From Bradyrhizobium sp. LMTR 3 (GTDB lineage: Bacteria > Pseudomonadota > Alphaproteobacteria > Rhizobiales > Xanthobacteraceae): DNA of 64,000 nucleotides. The stretch spans positions 248,001 to 312,000 of the forward strand of contig NZ_MAXC01000055.1 of assembly GCF_001693485.1 (NCBI RefSeq), written 5' to 3'. The notes under the pieces were generated by a model. That model was not told the origin of the DNA and did no database searches. It was given only the letters and a program-made list of their open reading frames with translations. Positions 1-8,945 of this stretch are shown here, piece by piece. Each line of letters begins with the position of its first letter. Positions within the stretch are counted from its first letter, which is position 1. Both the position numbers and the translations under genes were made by a program.

Positions 1-438
1 GGCCAGATCGTTGACGTCGCGCACCAGCCAGTTGTGCTTGGTGCAGGGACGGGTGATGCCGACGGTGTCGCATTCCTGGAACGCGTCGTTGCCGATCAGA
101 TGGGTGGGGACCTGGCCGGTGATGCAGACCAGCGGGATCGAATCCATCAGCGCATCCGTCAGCGGCGTCACCATGTTGGTGGCGCCTGGGCCCGACGTCA
201 CCAGCACCACGCCCGGCCTGCCGGTCGAGCGCGCGTAGCCCTCGGCCGCATGGCCCGCGCCCTGCTCGTGCCGCACCAAGATGTGCTCGACGTCGCTCTG
301 CTGGAAAATCTCGTCATAGATCGGAAGCACCGCGCCGCCGGGATAGCCGAAGATGTGCTGGACGCCGTGATCGATGAGCGCGCGCACGATCATCGCGGCG
401 CCGGTCATCTGATTGGGGTCGTTGCTCTTGTCGGTCAT
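1..438 (-). CDS. ilvB: Acetolactate synthase large subunit, N-terminal part (runs off window)
   Basis: Catalyses the first common step of branched-chain amino acid synthesis (ThDP-dependent condensation of pyruvate). Only the first 146 codons are in the window. The reading frame shows the typical N-terminal ThDP-binding region: MTGAAMIVRALIDHGV, then GYPGGAVLPIYDEI, the catalytic-glutamate segment HEQGAGHAAEGYAR and SGPGATNMVTPL. The ATG lies at 438-436. The gene sits downstream of a leader peptide and terminator hairpin, so it is probably controlled by attenuation. It could equally be called ilvI; the small subunit would lie outside the window. Confidence 0.95.
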   Translation of the reverse strand, partial: MTDKSNDPNQMTGAAMIVRALIDHGVQHIFGYPGGAVLPIYDEIFQQSDVEHILVRHEQGAGHAAEGYARSTGRPGVVLVTSGPGATNMVTPLTDALMDSIPLVCITGQVPTHLIGNDAFQECDTVGITRPCTKHNWLVRDVNDLA

Positions 439-495
439 GATCTGCTCCGGATGCGCTTGTCGGCGCGACTTCTTTCGGTTGTCTGCTTTGGGAAA

Positions 496-568
496 TAAAA
501 AAGGGCCCGAGAGGCCCCATGCACACCGCCTGAATTTGGATGGCCGCTAGCCATCCCCGGCGGTGTGC
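496..568 (-). promoter_or_regulatory. Transcription attenuator of ilvB
   Basis: On the minus strand the segment GCACACCGCC (568-559), lying inside the end of the leader peptide, is perfectly complementary to GGCGGTGTGC (530-521). Between them is a 7-bp hairpin (556-550 with 544-538). Immediately downstream is a GC-rich hairpin, GGGCC/GGCCC (517-513 with 507-503), followed by a run of six T residues (502-497), a classical intrinsic terminator about 60 bases before the ilvB ATG. Ribosome stalling on Ile/Leu/Val codons would alter the upstream pairing; the exact antiterminator pairing was not resolved by eye. Confidence 0.8.
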
Positions 569-612
569 CTGGGTACGACGACGATAAGGAGTTTGGTAAT
601 AATGTTACGCAT
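547..612 (-). CDS. ilv leader peptide (attenuator-coupled, 21 residues)
   Basis: A short minus-strand frame from ATG at 612-610 to TAG at 549-547 starts MRNIITKLLIVVV and continues PRHTAGDG. Eight of the ten residues at positions 4-13 other than T and K are Ile, Leu or Val, the three end products of the pathway encoded just downstream. Such composition ahead of a terminator hairpin is the hallmark of ribosome-mediated attenuation of ilv operons. No strong ribosome binding site was identified by eye. The function is inferred from composition and position. Confidence 0.82.
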   Translation of the reverse strand: MRNIITKLLIVVVPRHTAGDG

Positions 613-781
613 TTTGCGGCTCGGACTTGCCAAAGGTTGCGCGGGTTATACCGTTCGGCCCCCGGAAGTCAAGGGACGGACGCTCTCGGGCGCGATTTAG
701 GCAGTGTAGCGGTGTTCCGGGCATTCGGCGAGGGGGAATTTTATGCGTGCAGCCATGCGGGGGCCGCCTCAATCCTCCGCT

Positions 782-862
782 GTCATTCCGGGGCGCGCGA
801 AAGCGCGAACCCGGAATCTCGAGATTCCGGGTTCGCTCGTTTCACGAGCGCCCCGGAATGAC
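782..862. repeat. Palindromic repeat, copy 1 (at the miaA 3' end)
   Basis: 81 bases beginning GTCATTCCGGGG and ending CCCCGGAATGAC, with the central self-complementary core CCGGAATCTCGAGATTCCGG and short arm hairpins (GCGCGAAAGCGC and CGCTCGTTTCACGAGCG). The same design recurs at 4505, 51798, 55494 and 59928. The miaA stop codon (844-842) lies inside this copy, so the last residues of MiaA are encoded by the repeat. Confidence 0.9.
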
Positions 863-1778
863 AGCGGCAACCCACCCCCTCGCCGCCTCCGGCGTCACCC
901 ATTCGAACTCCGGCAGTTGATGCCGGAACCAGGTGAATTGCCGCTTGGCGTAATGGCGGGTGTCGGCGCGGCCGATTTCGGCGGCCTCCTCGCGCGTGAT
1001 TTCACCCCGGAGGTGCCGGATCAGCGCCGGCACGCCATGGGCCTTCATCGCAGGAAGCAGGGGATCGAGCTTTCGCGCGGCGAGCGCGGCGACCTCGTCC
1101 AGCGCGCCGGCGGCCAGCATCGTGCCGAATCGCGCATCGATCCGCGCGTAAAGTTTTTCACGCTCGGGCGCGAGGAACAGCGCCGAGAACTCGCTCCGAG
1201 GCAGCAGCGGCGGCAGGCCCTCGCGATGCCAGTCCGGCAGTGCGCGGCCGGTGGCTTCCACGACTTCCAGGGCGCGGGCAATCCGGATGCGGTCGCGCGG
1301 CTTCAGGCGTTCGGCGGAGACGGGATCGCGCCGCGCCAGCTCAGTGTGCAGCGCTTCGACGCCGTCGCGTTCCAGCCGGGCGCGTACGGCTTCGCGCACC
1401 ACGGCCGGGATCGGCGGCACGGCAGAGAGACCGCCCGTCAATGCCTTGAAATAGAGGCCGGACCCGCCGACGAAGATTAGCAGCCGCTTTTCCGCGCGCG
1501 CCTCTGCGAGCACCTTTCCAGCATCCGTCACCCACGCTCCGGCCGAGAAATTGACCGACGCGTCGACATGGCCGTAGAGCCGGTGCGGCACGCGCGCCTC
1601 CTCCTCCGGCGTCGGCCGCGCCGTAATGATGCGGAGATCGCGGTAGACCTGCATGGAATCGGTGTTGATGACGACGCCGCCGGTCTTTTGCGCCAACTCG
1701 AGCGCCAGGGCCGACTTGCCGCTGGCGGTCGGCCCTGCGATAAGCACGGCCTTGCTCAAATCTAGCTGAAACACCTGC

Positions 1779-1780
<2 letters not shown>
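842..1780 (-). CDS. miaA: tRNA dimethylallyltransferase
   Basis: Adds a dimethylallyl group to A37 of tRNAs reading UNN codons. The 312-residue protein has the P-loop GPTASGKSAL near residue 17, the DSMQVYRDL and GGSGLYFKAL motifs, and the C-terminal YAKRQFTWFR tRNA-binding signature; length fits the family. The chosen ATG (1780-1778) overlaps the divergent serB ATG (1779-1781) within a CATG; internal GTG/TTG codons up to about codon 12 are alternative starts. The final residues (VIPGRS) come from a palindromic repeat, so the C-terminus is a recent extension. The frame stays open far upstream of this ATG, but only antisense to serB. Confidence 0.95.
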
Positions 1781-2684
<904 letters not shown>

Positions 2685-2698
2685 GGATTACTTGCGTC

Positions 2699-2810
2699 GT
2701 CCCTGCGAACGCAGGGACCCATACGCCGCGGCCCATCCATGATGCGATGGGGCCAGCTGCCTTTGATACAATCCGCGCTGGTGGTTATGGGTCCCTGCGT
2801 TCGCAGGGAC
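2699..2810. repeat. Intergenic element with 25-bp perfect terminal inverted repeats
   Basis: Positions 2699-2723 (GTCCCTGCGAACGCAG...) and 2786-2810 are exact reverse complements over 25 bases, and each arm is itself a near-palindrome (CCCTGCG/CGCAGGG). The interior is about 60 bases and holds a smaller CCATC/GATGG inverted repeat. It fills the gap between the convergent serB and degP and could act as a bidirectional terminator or be a small non-autonomous mobile element. It is distinct from the CTCGAG-core repeats elsewhere in the window. Confidence 0.8.
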
Positions 2811-2845
2811 GGCAGTGTTTTTCGGATCAGCCAGTACGTGAACTA

Positions 2846-4351
2846 TTACTGCACGCCGAGTGCCACGAACCGCAATTCGCCCTCGCCGTTCGACACCAGC
2901 AGCAGCACCGATTTCTTGCCGTCCTTCTTGAGCTGATCGACGCGCTTCTTGATGTCGGCGGCGCTCGCGACCGCTTCCTGCGCCACCTCGACGATGACGT
3001 CGCCGGCGGAGAGCCGCTTGTCGGCGGCGTCGGAGGAGCCGTCGACACCGGTGATGATGACGCCTTTCACGCTCTCCTTGATCTTGTACTTCGTGCGCAG
3101 GTCCTTGCTCAGCGCGGCAAGATCGAGGCCGAGCGCCTTTTGCGTCACCGGCTTCTCGACAGGGTCTTCCTTGGTCTTGGCGGCGGCCTGCTGCACCTTT
3201 TCAGTATCCTCGAGGCGGCCGAGCGTAACCTTGCGGGTTTCCTCGTTGCCCTTGCGGATGATGACCACGTCGACTTCCTTGCCGACGGCGGTATCGGCGA
3301 CGACGCGGGAGAGATCCTTCGGGTCCTTGACGTCCTTGCCGTCGAACTTGACGACGACATCTCCGGGCTCGATGCCGGCAGGCTTGGCCGGCCCCTTGTC
3401 GTCGATGCCGGCGACCAGCGCGCCGCGAGCGGGCTTGATGTTGAGGCTTTCGGCGATCTCCTCGGTAACCTGCTGGATCCGCACGCCGAGCCAGCCGCGG
3501 CGCAATTCGCCGAACTGCCGGAGCTGATCAACTACGGCGGCCACCGTCTTCGACGGCACCGCGAAGCCGAGGCCGATCGAACCGCCGGTCGGCGAGATGA
3601 TCAGCGTGTTGACGCCGACCACTTCGCCTTCGAGGTTGAACAGCGGCCCGCCGGAATTGCCGCGGTTGATGGAGGCATCGGTCTGGATGTAGCTGTCGTA
3701 CGGCCCCTGGCTGATGTCGCGGTTGCGCGCCGACACGATACCGGCCGTGACCGAACCGCCAAGGCTGAACGGATTGCCGATCGCAATCACCCATTCGCCG
3801 AGCCGCAGCTTGTCGGAATCGCCGAACTTCACCGCGGTCACCGGCTTCACCGGCTTGAACTTCAAGACCGCAATGTCGGTCTTCTTGTCGACGCCGACCA
3901 GTTCGGCCTTGATCTTGGTGCCGTCGTTCATGATCAAGTTGATCTCGTCGGCATCCGCGATGACGTGATTGTTGGTGACGACGACGCCGGCGGCATCGAC
4001 GATGAAACCGGAGCCGAGCGAATTGGTCTTGCGCGGCGGCTGCATTTCGCCGCTCTTGTCGCCGCCCTTGGGCACGGCGCCGCGCCGGTTCTTGAAGAAG
4101 TCGTCAAAAAATTCCTCGAACGGCGAGCCCGGTGGTAGTTGCGGCATCGCATCCCTGCCGCTCTTGGCGTCGACGCTCTGCGAGGTCGAAATATTGACGA
4201 CGGAGTCGATCACTTTCTCGGCAATGTCGGCGATACCGTCCGGCCCGCGCGCACTAGCCGGCACTGAAGCCAGCATGCTGGCGGCACCGAGCGAGATCGC
4301 AATCCCCATCAGGCGCAGGCGACTGGTCAAGGCGGGTTTGGCACCGGTCAT
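2846..4351 (-). CDS. degP: DegP/Do-family periplasmic serine protease
   Basis: Periplasmic protease-chaperone that degrades misfolded envelope proteins. The 501-residue protein has an N-terminal signal or anchor (hydrophobic from about residue 14 to 34, ending ASA), a trypsin-like domain with His in TNNHVI (about 129), Asp in KKTDIAVLKF and Ser in GNSGGPLFN, and two PDZ domains (about 275-370 and 400-495). The start at 4351 follows GGAGACGAGCCGAC; an upstream ATG at 4387 gives a poor signal sequence. It ends the gene run hflK-hflC-DUF2065-degP, matching its partnership with HflKC in membrane protein quality control. Confidence 0.95.
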   Translation of the reverse strand: MTGAKPALTSRLRLMGIAISLGAASMLASVPASARGPDGIADIAEKVIDSVVNISTSQSVDAKSGRDAMPQLPPGSPFEEFFDDFFKNRRGAVPKGGDKSGEMQPPRKTNSLGSGFIVDAAGVVVTNNHVIADADEINLIMNDGTKIKAELVGVDKKTDIAVLKFKPVKPVTAVKFGDSDKLRLGEWVIAIGNPFSLGGSVTAGIVSARNRDISQGPYDSYIQTDASINRGNSGGPLFNLEGEVVGVNTLIISPTGGSIGLGFAVPSKTVAAVVDQLRQFGELRRGWLGVRIQQVTEEIAESLNIKPARGALVAGIDDKGPAKPAGIEPGDVVVKFDGKDVKDPKDLSRVVADTAVGKEVDVVIIRKGNEETRKVTLGRLEDTEKVQQAAAKTKEDPVEKPVTQKALGLDLAALSKDLRTKYKIKESVKGVIITGVDGSSDAADKRLSAGDVIVEVAQEAVASAADIKKRVDQLKKDGKKSVLLLVSNGEGELRFVALGVQ

Positions 4352-4504
4352 GTCGGCTCGTCTCCAAAGGCTCAAATTTGGGCCCACAGTGCGCCCGAAT
4401 GGGTCCTAGGCGCAAGCATCTGCGCCTGACATTCCGGCGAAAAACGGGCCGCTCGCGGCTCACGATTTCGTTGGCGCCAGAGCTAGTTGCGGCCGTTGGT
4501 TACC

Positions 4505-4597
4505 GTCATTCCGGGGCGCGAAGCAAACTCAGATGTGCATTTGCACATCTGAGAATCTCGAGATTCCCCGATGCGCAATTGCGCATCGGGGAATGAC
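4505..4597. repeat. Palindromic repeat, copy 2
   Basis: 93 bases starting GTCATTCCGGGG and ending GGGGAATGAC with the core GAATCTCGAGATTC. Its arms are different from copy 1: AGATGTGCATTTGCACATCT on the left and CCCCGATGCGCAATTGCGCATCGGGG (split over 4566-4591) on the right, so arms vary while ends and core are conserved. It lies between the DUF2065 gene and degP. Confidence 0.88.
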
Positions 4598-4606
4598 GGA
4601 GGAACC

Positions 4607-4807
4607 TTACCGCCGCACGAACCAGATCAGAAGCAGGCCGACGACCGCCGAGACGATGCCGACGATCCGCAGGATATTGTCCGGCGTCGCCAATGCGCTT
4701 TTCATCGCCCGGCGCATCCAGGCCGGGCTGGCTGCGAACATCAGGCCTTCAAGCACAAAGAGGATGCCCACACCGATGAGGAAGTCGGCGAACGCAATGG
4801 ACCTCAT
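4607..4807 (-). CDS. DUF2065 family small membrane protein
   Basis: 66 residues with two predicted membrane segments (about 5-25, with FADFLIGVGILFVLEGLMFA, and 44-62). This matches DUF2065, typically found directly after hflC in proteobacteria, as here. Function unknown; context suggests association with the HflKC membrane complex. Confidence 0.85.
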   Translation of the reverse strand: MRSIAFADFLIGVGILFVLEGLMFAASPAWMRRAMKSALATPDNILRIVGIVSAVVGLLLIWFVRR

Positions 4808-4905
4808 CGGATGGCATCCCCCCGCTATTCAAGCGCCTTCTTGCTTTTGTGCCGGCGAAGCGGCCCCCGCTTCGCCGTAACATGCGTATTGTGTGGGCCG
4901 GCCGT

Positions 4906-5814
4906 TTAGGGCTTCGGCGCCGCGGCCGCGGCGGCCGCCGCCGGATGGCCCGACGGATTGGCGAAGAAGCGGAAGAACTCGGAATCGGGCCGCAGCAGGA
5001 AACGGGTGTCGTTGGAGCGCAGCCCGGTCTCATAGGCCGACATCGAACGATAGAAGGCGAAGAAATCCGGATCCCGGCCATAGGCCTCGGCGAACAGGCG
5101 GTTGCGCTCGGCGTCACCCGCGCCGCGCGTCTGCTCGGCCGTCGAGTTGGCCTCCGCAATGATGACGGTGGCCTCGCGGTCGGCCTTCGAGCGGATCTCC
5201 TGCGCCTTCTGCCCGCCCTGGGCGCGGAACTCCGCCGCCTCGCGCTGCCGCTCGGTCTGCATGCGCTGATAGACCGCCTGGCTGTTGGCCTCGGGCAGAT
5301 CGGCGCGGCGGATACGCACGTCGACCAACTGGATGCCGTACTGATCGGCCTCCCGGTCGAGCTGCTCGCGGATGCGCGTCATCAGGTTGTCGCGTTCGTC
5401 GCGCACCACAGTAATGAAGTTGACCTCGCCCAGCACGCGGCGCAGCGCCGCGTTCAGCAACGTGGTGAGCTGGATGTTGGCGGCCTGGATCGAGCCGATG
5501 CTCTGATAGAAGCGCAGCGGGTTCTTGATCCGGTAGCGGGCGAAGGCGTCGACCACGAGCCGTTTCTGGTCGGAAGCAATGACTTCCTGGGACGGATTTT
5601 CCAGATCGAGGATGCGCTTGTCGATGCTGATGACGGTATCGATGAACGGCGCCTTGAAGTTCAGGCCCGGCTCGGACACGACGTCGACCGGCCGGCCGAG
5701 CCGGACCACGAGCGCCTGCTCGGTCTGCGATACCGTGAAGATCGAGCTGTAGCCTACGATCACCACGGCTAACAGCAGGATCAGGGTGACAATACCTGCA
5801 ACCGGAGACCTCAT
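4906..5814 (-). CDS. hflC: FtsH protease modulator HflC (SPFH/band 7)
   Basis: Membrane-anchored SPFH-domain protein that forms with HflK a large complex regulating FtsH. 302 residues: one N-terminal membrane segment (about 7-25), the band 7 domain (about 25-200), a long charged helix (about 200-270) and an Ala/Pro-rich tail. The ATG (5814-5812) overlaps the hflK stop in an ATGA arrangement, indicating translational coupling. Confidence 0.95.
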   Translation of the reverse strand: MRSPVAGIVTLILLLAVVIVGYSSIFTVSQTEQALVVRLGRPVDVVSEPGLNFKAPFIDTVISIDKRILDLENPSQEVIASDQKRLVVDAFARYRIKNPLRFYQSIGSIQAANIQLTTLLNAALRRVLGEVNFITVVRDERDNLMTRIREQLDREADQYGIQLVDVRIRRADLPEANSQAVYQRMQTERQREAAEFRAQGGQKAQEIRSKADREATVIIAEANSTAEQTRGAGDAERNRLFAEAYGRDPDFFAFYRSMSAYETGLRSNDTRFLLRPDSEFFRFFANPSGHPAAAAAAAAPKP

Positions 5815-6950
5815 CGCGTGCCTCCGCTCTGCTGCTGACCCGCTGTCGGCGGCGGGCGCCGCGGCGTCAATTCGCTGAGCGGCAGATACGGCACGATGCT
5901 CTGTGCCGAATTGCCGCCGTCATAGACCAGCTTCTCGGACCCGCCGAGAATCCGCTCCATCGTCTCCAGATAAATTCGCTGTCGCGTCACGTCCTTGGCC
6001 TTGTTGTATTCCTCGTACACCTTCGTGAAGCGTGCGCTCTGGCCCACGGCCTCGGCGACCGCCTGTTCCTTGTAACCTTCGGCGACCTGCAGGATCTGCG
6101 CGGCGCGGCCGCGCGCATCAGGGATAACGCGGTTGGCATAGGTCTGGGCCTCGTTCTGCAGCCGCTCGAAGTCGGCGCGCGCAGCCTGCACGTCGCGGAA
6201 CGAGTCGATCACCTGGGCGGGCGGATCGACCTTCTGCATCTGCACCTGGGTGATCTGGACGCCGGAACCGTAGGTATCCAGTGTCTTCTGCATCAGTTCG
6301 TGAACCGCCTGTTCGGTCAGGTTGCGGGCGCCGGTGAGGATCGGTTGGATCTGCGAACGCCCGATCACCTCGCGCATCGCGCTTTCGGCCACCGCCTTCA
6401 CGGTGCCTTCGGGATTCTGGATGTTGAAGAGGAAGTTGCCGACGCCGTTGGGCTTGATGCGCCACAACACCGTGAAATCGACGTCGACGATGTTTTCGTC
6501 GCCGGTCAGCATCAGGCTTTCTTCCGGCACGTCCCGCGCGGTGCGGCCGCGCCGCGCCGGATCCTCGATCAGGCTCATGCCGATCGAAATGGTGGAGACG
6601 CGCAACGCCTTCGGTAGCAGCACGGTTTCGATCGGATAGGGCAGATGATAGTTCAGCCCGGGCTCGACGGTGCGCACGTGCTTGCCGAAGCGCAAGACGA
6701 CGCCGAGTTCTTCCGACTGGACGCGGAAAAATCCGGACAATCCCCAGATCACCAGCGCGCCGGCCAGCACCAGCGCGATGCCCATGCCGCTGAAATAGCC
6801 GCCCGGCAGAAGCTGCTGCAGCTTGTCCTGGCCGCGCCGCAGCAAATCCTCAAGATCGGGTGGCCTCGGCCCGCCCGACTGCGGACCCGAACCCCACGGT
6901 CCCTTCGGACCCGGGCCCCATGGACCCCCACCTTGATTCTTCCACGGCAT
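5811..6950 (-). CDS. hflK: FtsH protease modulator HflK (SPFH/band 7)
   Basis: Partner of HflC. 379 residues: a Gly/Pro-rich cytoplasmic N-terminus (about 1-55) typical of HflK, one membrane segment (about 57-75, ALVLAGALVIWGLSGFF), the SPFH domain with GLNYHLPYPIE, then a helical region and a Pro/Gln-rich C-terminus. About 170 bases separate it from folA upstream, so it may have its own promoter. Confidence 0.95.
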   Translation of the reverse strand: MPWKNQGGGPWGPGPKGPWGSGPQSGGPRPPDLEDLLRRGQDKLQQLLPGGYFSGMGIALVLAGALVIWGLSGFFRVQSEELGVVLRFGKHVRTVEPGLNYHLPYPIETVLLPKALRVSTISIGMSLIEDPARRGRTARDVPEESLMLTGDENIVDVDFTVLWRIKPNGVGNFLFNIQNPEGTVKAVAESAMREVIGRSQIQPILTGARNLTEQAVHELMQKTLDTYGSGVQITQVQMQKVDPPAQVIDSFRDVQAARADFERLQNEAQTYANRVIPDARGRAAQILQVAEGYKEQAVAEAVGQSARFTKVYEEYNKAKDVTRQRIYLETMERILGGSEKLVYDGGNSAQSIVPYLPLSELTPRRPPPTAGQQQSGGTR

Positions 6951-7121
6951 GCAAACTCTCCTCCGCGAAGGCCCGGGTCCGCCTGTTTTGGGCAGGATGC
7001 CCAGCCTCGCCTATCAGCCCGGCTTTATAGGGGACCGCTAGGTCCCTTACAACGCAAGCTTCCTGCATCAAGCAGCTATGCCTGACGCCATAATTGTCAA
7101 TGTAAACATTGGTTAGCGAGG

Positions 7122-7646
7122 TTAACCCTGTCGGCGCCGACGAAATGTCACATAGGAGAAATTGGCACTATCGTCCGGACCGGCCGGATTCCGCACGCGC
7201 GCCACCTCTTCCCATGCGGTTGCATCGACTGCCGGGAAACGCGTATCGCCGTCGGGCTGGGCATGCACCTCGGTAATCTCCAGGCGATCGGCGCTGTCCA
7301 TCCATTGCGCGTAGATTTCCGCCCCGCCGATCACGGCGATCTCAGTGGCGAAACGTCGCAGTGCATCGCCGGTGGCGATCGCCTTCGCATTGGCGAAGGA
7401 ATGGGTAACCACCACGCCATCGGCGCGAAAACCAGCGTCGCGGGTGACGACGATATTGGTCCGTCCGGGAAGCGGCCGGCCGATCGAGACGAAGGTCTTG
7501 CGGCCCATGACGACAGGTTTACCCGAGGTCAGCGCCTTGAAGCGCGCCATGTCGGATTTCAGCCGCCACGGAATGGCGCCCCTGGCTCCGATCACGCCGT
7601 TCTCGGCGACCGCGACGATGAGAACGATTTCAGGAACGGCGTTCAT
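7122..7646 (-). CDS. folA: Dihydrofolate reductase
   Basis: Regenerates tetrahydrofolate after thymidylate synthesis. 174 residues with the DHFR landmarks IVAVAENGVIGARGAIPWRLKSDM (residues about 7-30; catalytic Asp in KSDM), VVMGRKTFVSIGRPLPGR and VIGGAEIYAQ. The start is taken at ATG 7646; a TTG three codons upstream is less likely. It lies 10 bases after the small partner gene of a HEPN protein and in the same operon direction as thyA, its functional partner. Confidence 0.95.
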   Translation of the reverse strand: MNAVPEIVLIVAVAENGVIGARGAIPWRLKSDMARFKALTSGKPVVMGRKTFVSIGRPLPGRTNIVVTRDAGFRADGVVVTHSFANAKAIATGDALRRFATEIAVIGGAEIYAQWMDSADRLEITEVHAQPDGDTRFPAVDATAWEEVARVRNPAGPDDSANFSYVTFRRRRQG

Positions 7647-7656
7647 TCCATCCAAA

Positions 7657-8043
7657 TCATGCAGCCAGCCGATATATCAACGCGTCGTCTATGAGCACGC
7701 CATTGACGACGTTTCGACTGAAACGGATCGTCGAGATGCCATCTGCCCTAACGACACTACCCATTGCAGCAAGCATCTTATCCGCGGGTGGAACGAGTTT
7801 TACTCTTGACAGGTCGAGCCGTCTCCTCAGATCGCCTCGGTTGTCGAGAGCGACGGCTATTTCAAGCAAAGCCTGCTGCAAGTTCTTCTCTGCTTTGGGG
7901 GTACGGATAACGAGCCGCCACTCCTCCACATCAGGAAAGAAGATCCAGGCCGCGCCAGTCACGGGAAAGCTGGCTTCGTCAAGAATTCGGACGAGCTCAC
8001 GACCCATACTGACATCAGCATCTACCAGAACCGCTGCAGCCAT
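7657..8043 (-). CDS. Unrecognised 128-residue partner of a HEPN protein
   Basis: No family name is recognised. The protein shows a beta-strand-rich centre (VTGAAWIFFPDVEEWRLVIRTP) and ends with a conserved-looking segment STIRFSRNVVNGVLIDDALIYRL. There is no signal peptide or membrane segment. Its ATG lies 22 bases inside the end of the HEPN gene and its stop is 10 bases before folA, so it is translated together with the HEPN protein. The pair may be a toxin-antitoxin-like module, with this as the possible antitoxin or sensor; that is inference from pairing only. G+C is lower than in the neighbours. Confidence 0.6.
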   Translation of the reverse strand: MAAAVLVDADVSMGRELVRILDEASFPVTGAAWIFFPDVEEWRLVIRTPKAEKNLQQALLEIAVALDNRGDLRRRLDLSRVKLVPPADKMLAAMGSVVRADGISTIRFSRNVVNGVLIDDALIYRLAA

Positions 8044-8441
8044 GTCATGACCCCAAATTTTGCATTCTCGACGGCATCTCTCATGGCGGTTGCCGTCACA
8101 ACGTCAATCATATCATATCGGGATTCGACAGACCATTCGCTCACTATGGCCCAGCGAACGTCAAATTCAGGGTTTTCACGTTCGGCCTTAAGAAGCTCGG
8201 CAAGACCTGCCAGACCCACCAGTTTTGTCACCTCATGATCGAGAAACCCGCGCAAAACGGCTTTGTCTGGCACGGTTTCGGCCACCATCTGCCGCGCTAT
8301 GCAGGCCTTCAGACCCAGCTCGATGCCGTAGCCGTACAGATAGTAGGAGTTTGAAAAACGATCATTCTCGAACAGGAGACGCGCATCCTCGACCTTGGCG
8401 ATCGCGAGACGCTGCAATGTTCCTCTGGGAAGTGATGCCAT
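8022..8441 (-). CDS. HEPN-domain protein, possible RNase
   Basis: 139 residues, start ATG 8441 overlapping the GNAT stop codon (TGATG). The helical region RFSNSYYLYGYGIELGLKA followed by RGFLDH (Arg64, His69) fits the R-x4-6-H motif of catalytic HEPN RNases, known from many toxin and defence systems. It overlaps the following 128-residue gene by 22 bases. The two genes sit inside an otherwise housekeeping thyA-folA operon, which suggests an insertion. Whether it is toxic or only a binding HEPN cannot be decided here. Confidence 0.65.
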   Translation of the reverse strand: MASLPRGTLQRLAIAKVEDARLLFENDRFSNSYYLYGYGIELGLKACIARQMVAETVPDKAVLRGFLDHEVTKLVGLAGLAELLKAERENPEFDVRWAIVSEWSVESRYDMIDVVTATAMRDAVENAKFGVMTWLQRFW

Positions 8442-8929
8442 CAGCGCTCCCCTTGCGCCAACGCGCGCAGCGCCGGACCGCCGATCCGGCACACCGTCCA
8501 CTCGTCCATCAAGACCGCGCCGAGCGACTTATAGAATTCAATCGACGGCGTATTCCAATCGAGCACCGCCCACTGCAAGCGCGACCAGCCGTTTGCCACG
8601 CATGCCTTCGCGAGATGCACCAGCAGCGCCTTGCCGATTCCCTTACCGCGCAGCGCCGGGCGGACGAACAGATCTTCCAGATAGATGCCGGAGCGACCAC
8701 TGAAGGTTGAAAAATTCACGAACCAGACCGCGAAGCCGGCCGGCTCTCCGTCCCACTCGGCGATTTCGCAGAACAGGCGCGGATTGGCGCCGAACAGCGC
8801 CGCATCGATACCGGCCTCGGTCGCTTCCACTTCGTGCAGCAGTTTTTCGTATTCGGCGAGTTCGCGAACGAAGGACAGGACAAGTCCTGCTTCGCCCGGG
8901 CGCGCGCGGCGGATCGTCAGCGACATCAT
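8441..8929 (-). CDS. GNAT-family N-acetyltransferase
   Basis: 162 residues with the GNAT fold: N-terminal TIRRARPGEAGLVLSFVREL, the acetyl-CoA motif A (LEDLFVRPALRGKGIGKALLVHLA, RGKGIG near residue 92) and the C-terminal WNTPSIEFYKSLGA. It resembles diamine/spermidine acetyltransferase-like GNATs, but the substrate is not determined. It lies 16 bases after thyA and overlaps the HEPN gene by one base. Two adjacent ATG codons (8929, 8926) are possible starts. Confidence 0.88.
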   Translation of the reverse strand: MMSLTIRRARPGEAGLVLSFVRELAEYEKLLHEVEATEAGIDAALFGANPRLFCEIAEWDGEPAGFAVWFVNFSTFSGRSGIYLEDLFVRPALRGKGIGKALLVHLAKACVANGWSRLQWAVLDWNTPSIEFYKSLGAVLMDEWTVCRIGGPALRALAQGER

Positions 8930-8945
8930 ATGCTCACACCGCCGG

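Noticed and set aside
2747..4138. Long open frame opposite degP (463 codons)
   Set aside because: It is fully antisense to a complete DegP with all motifs; GC-rich codon bias keeps the opposite frame open.
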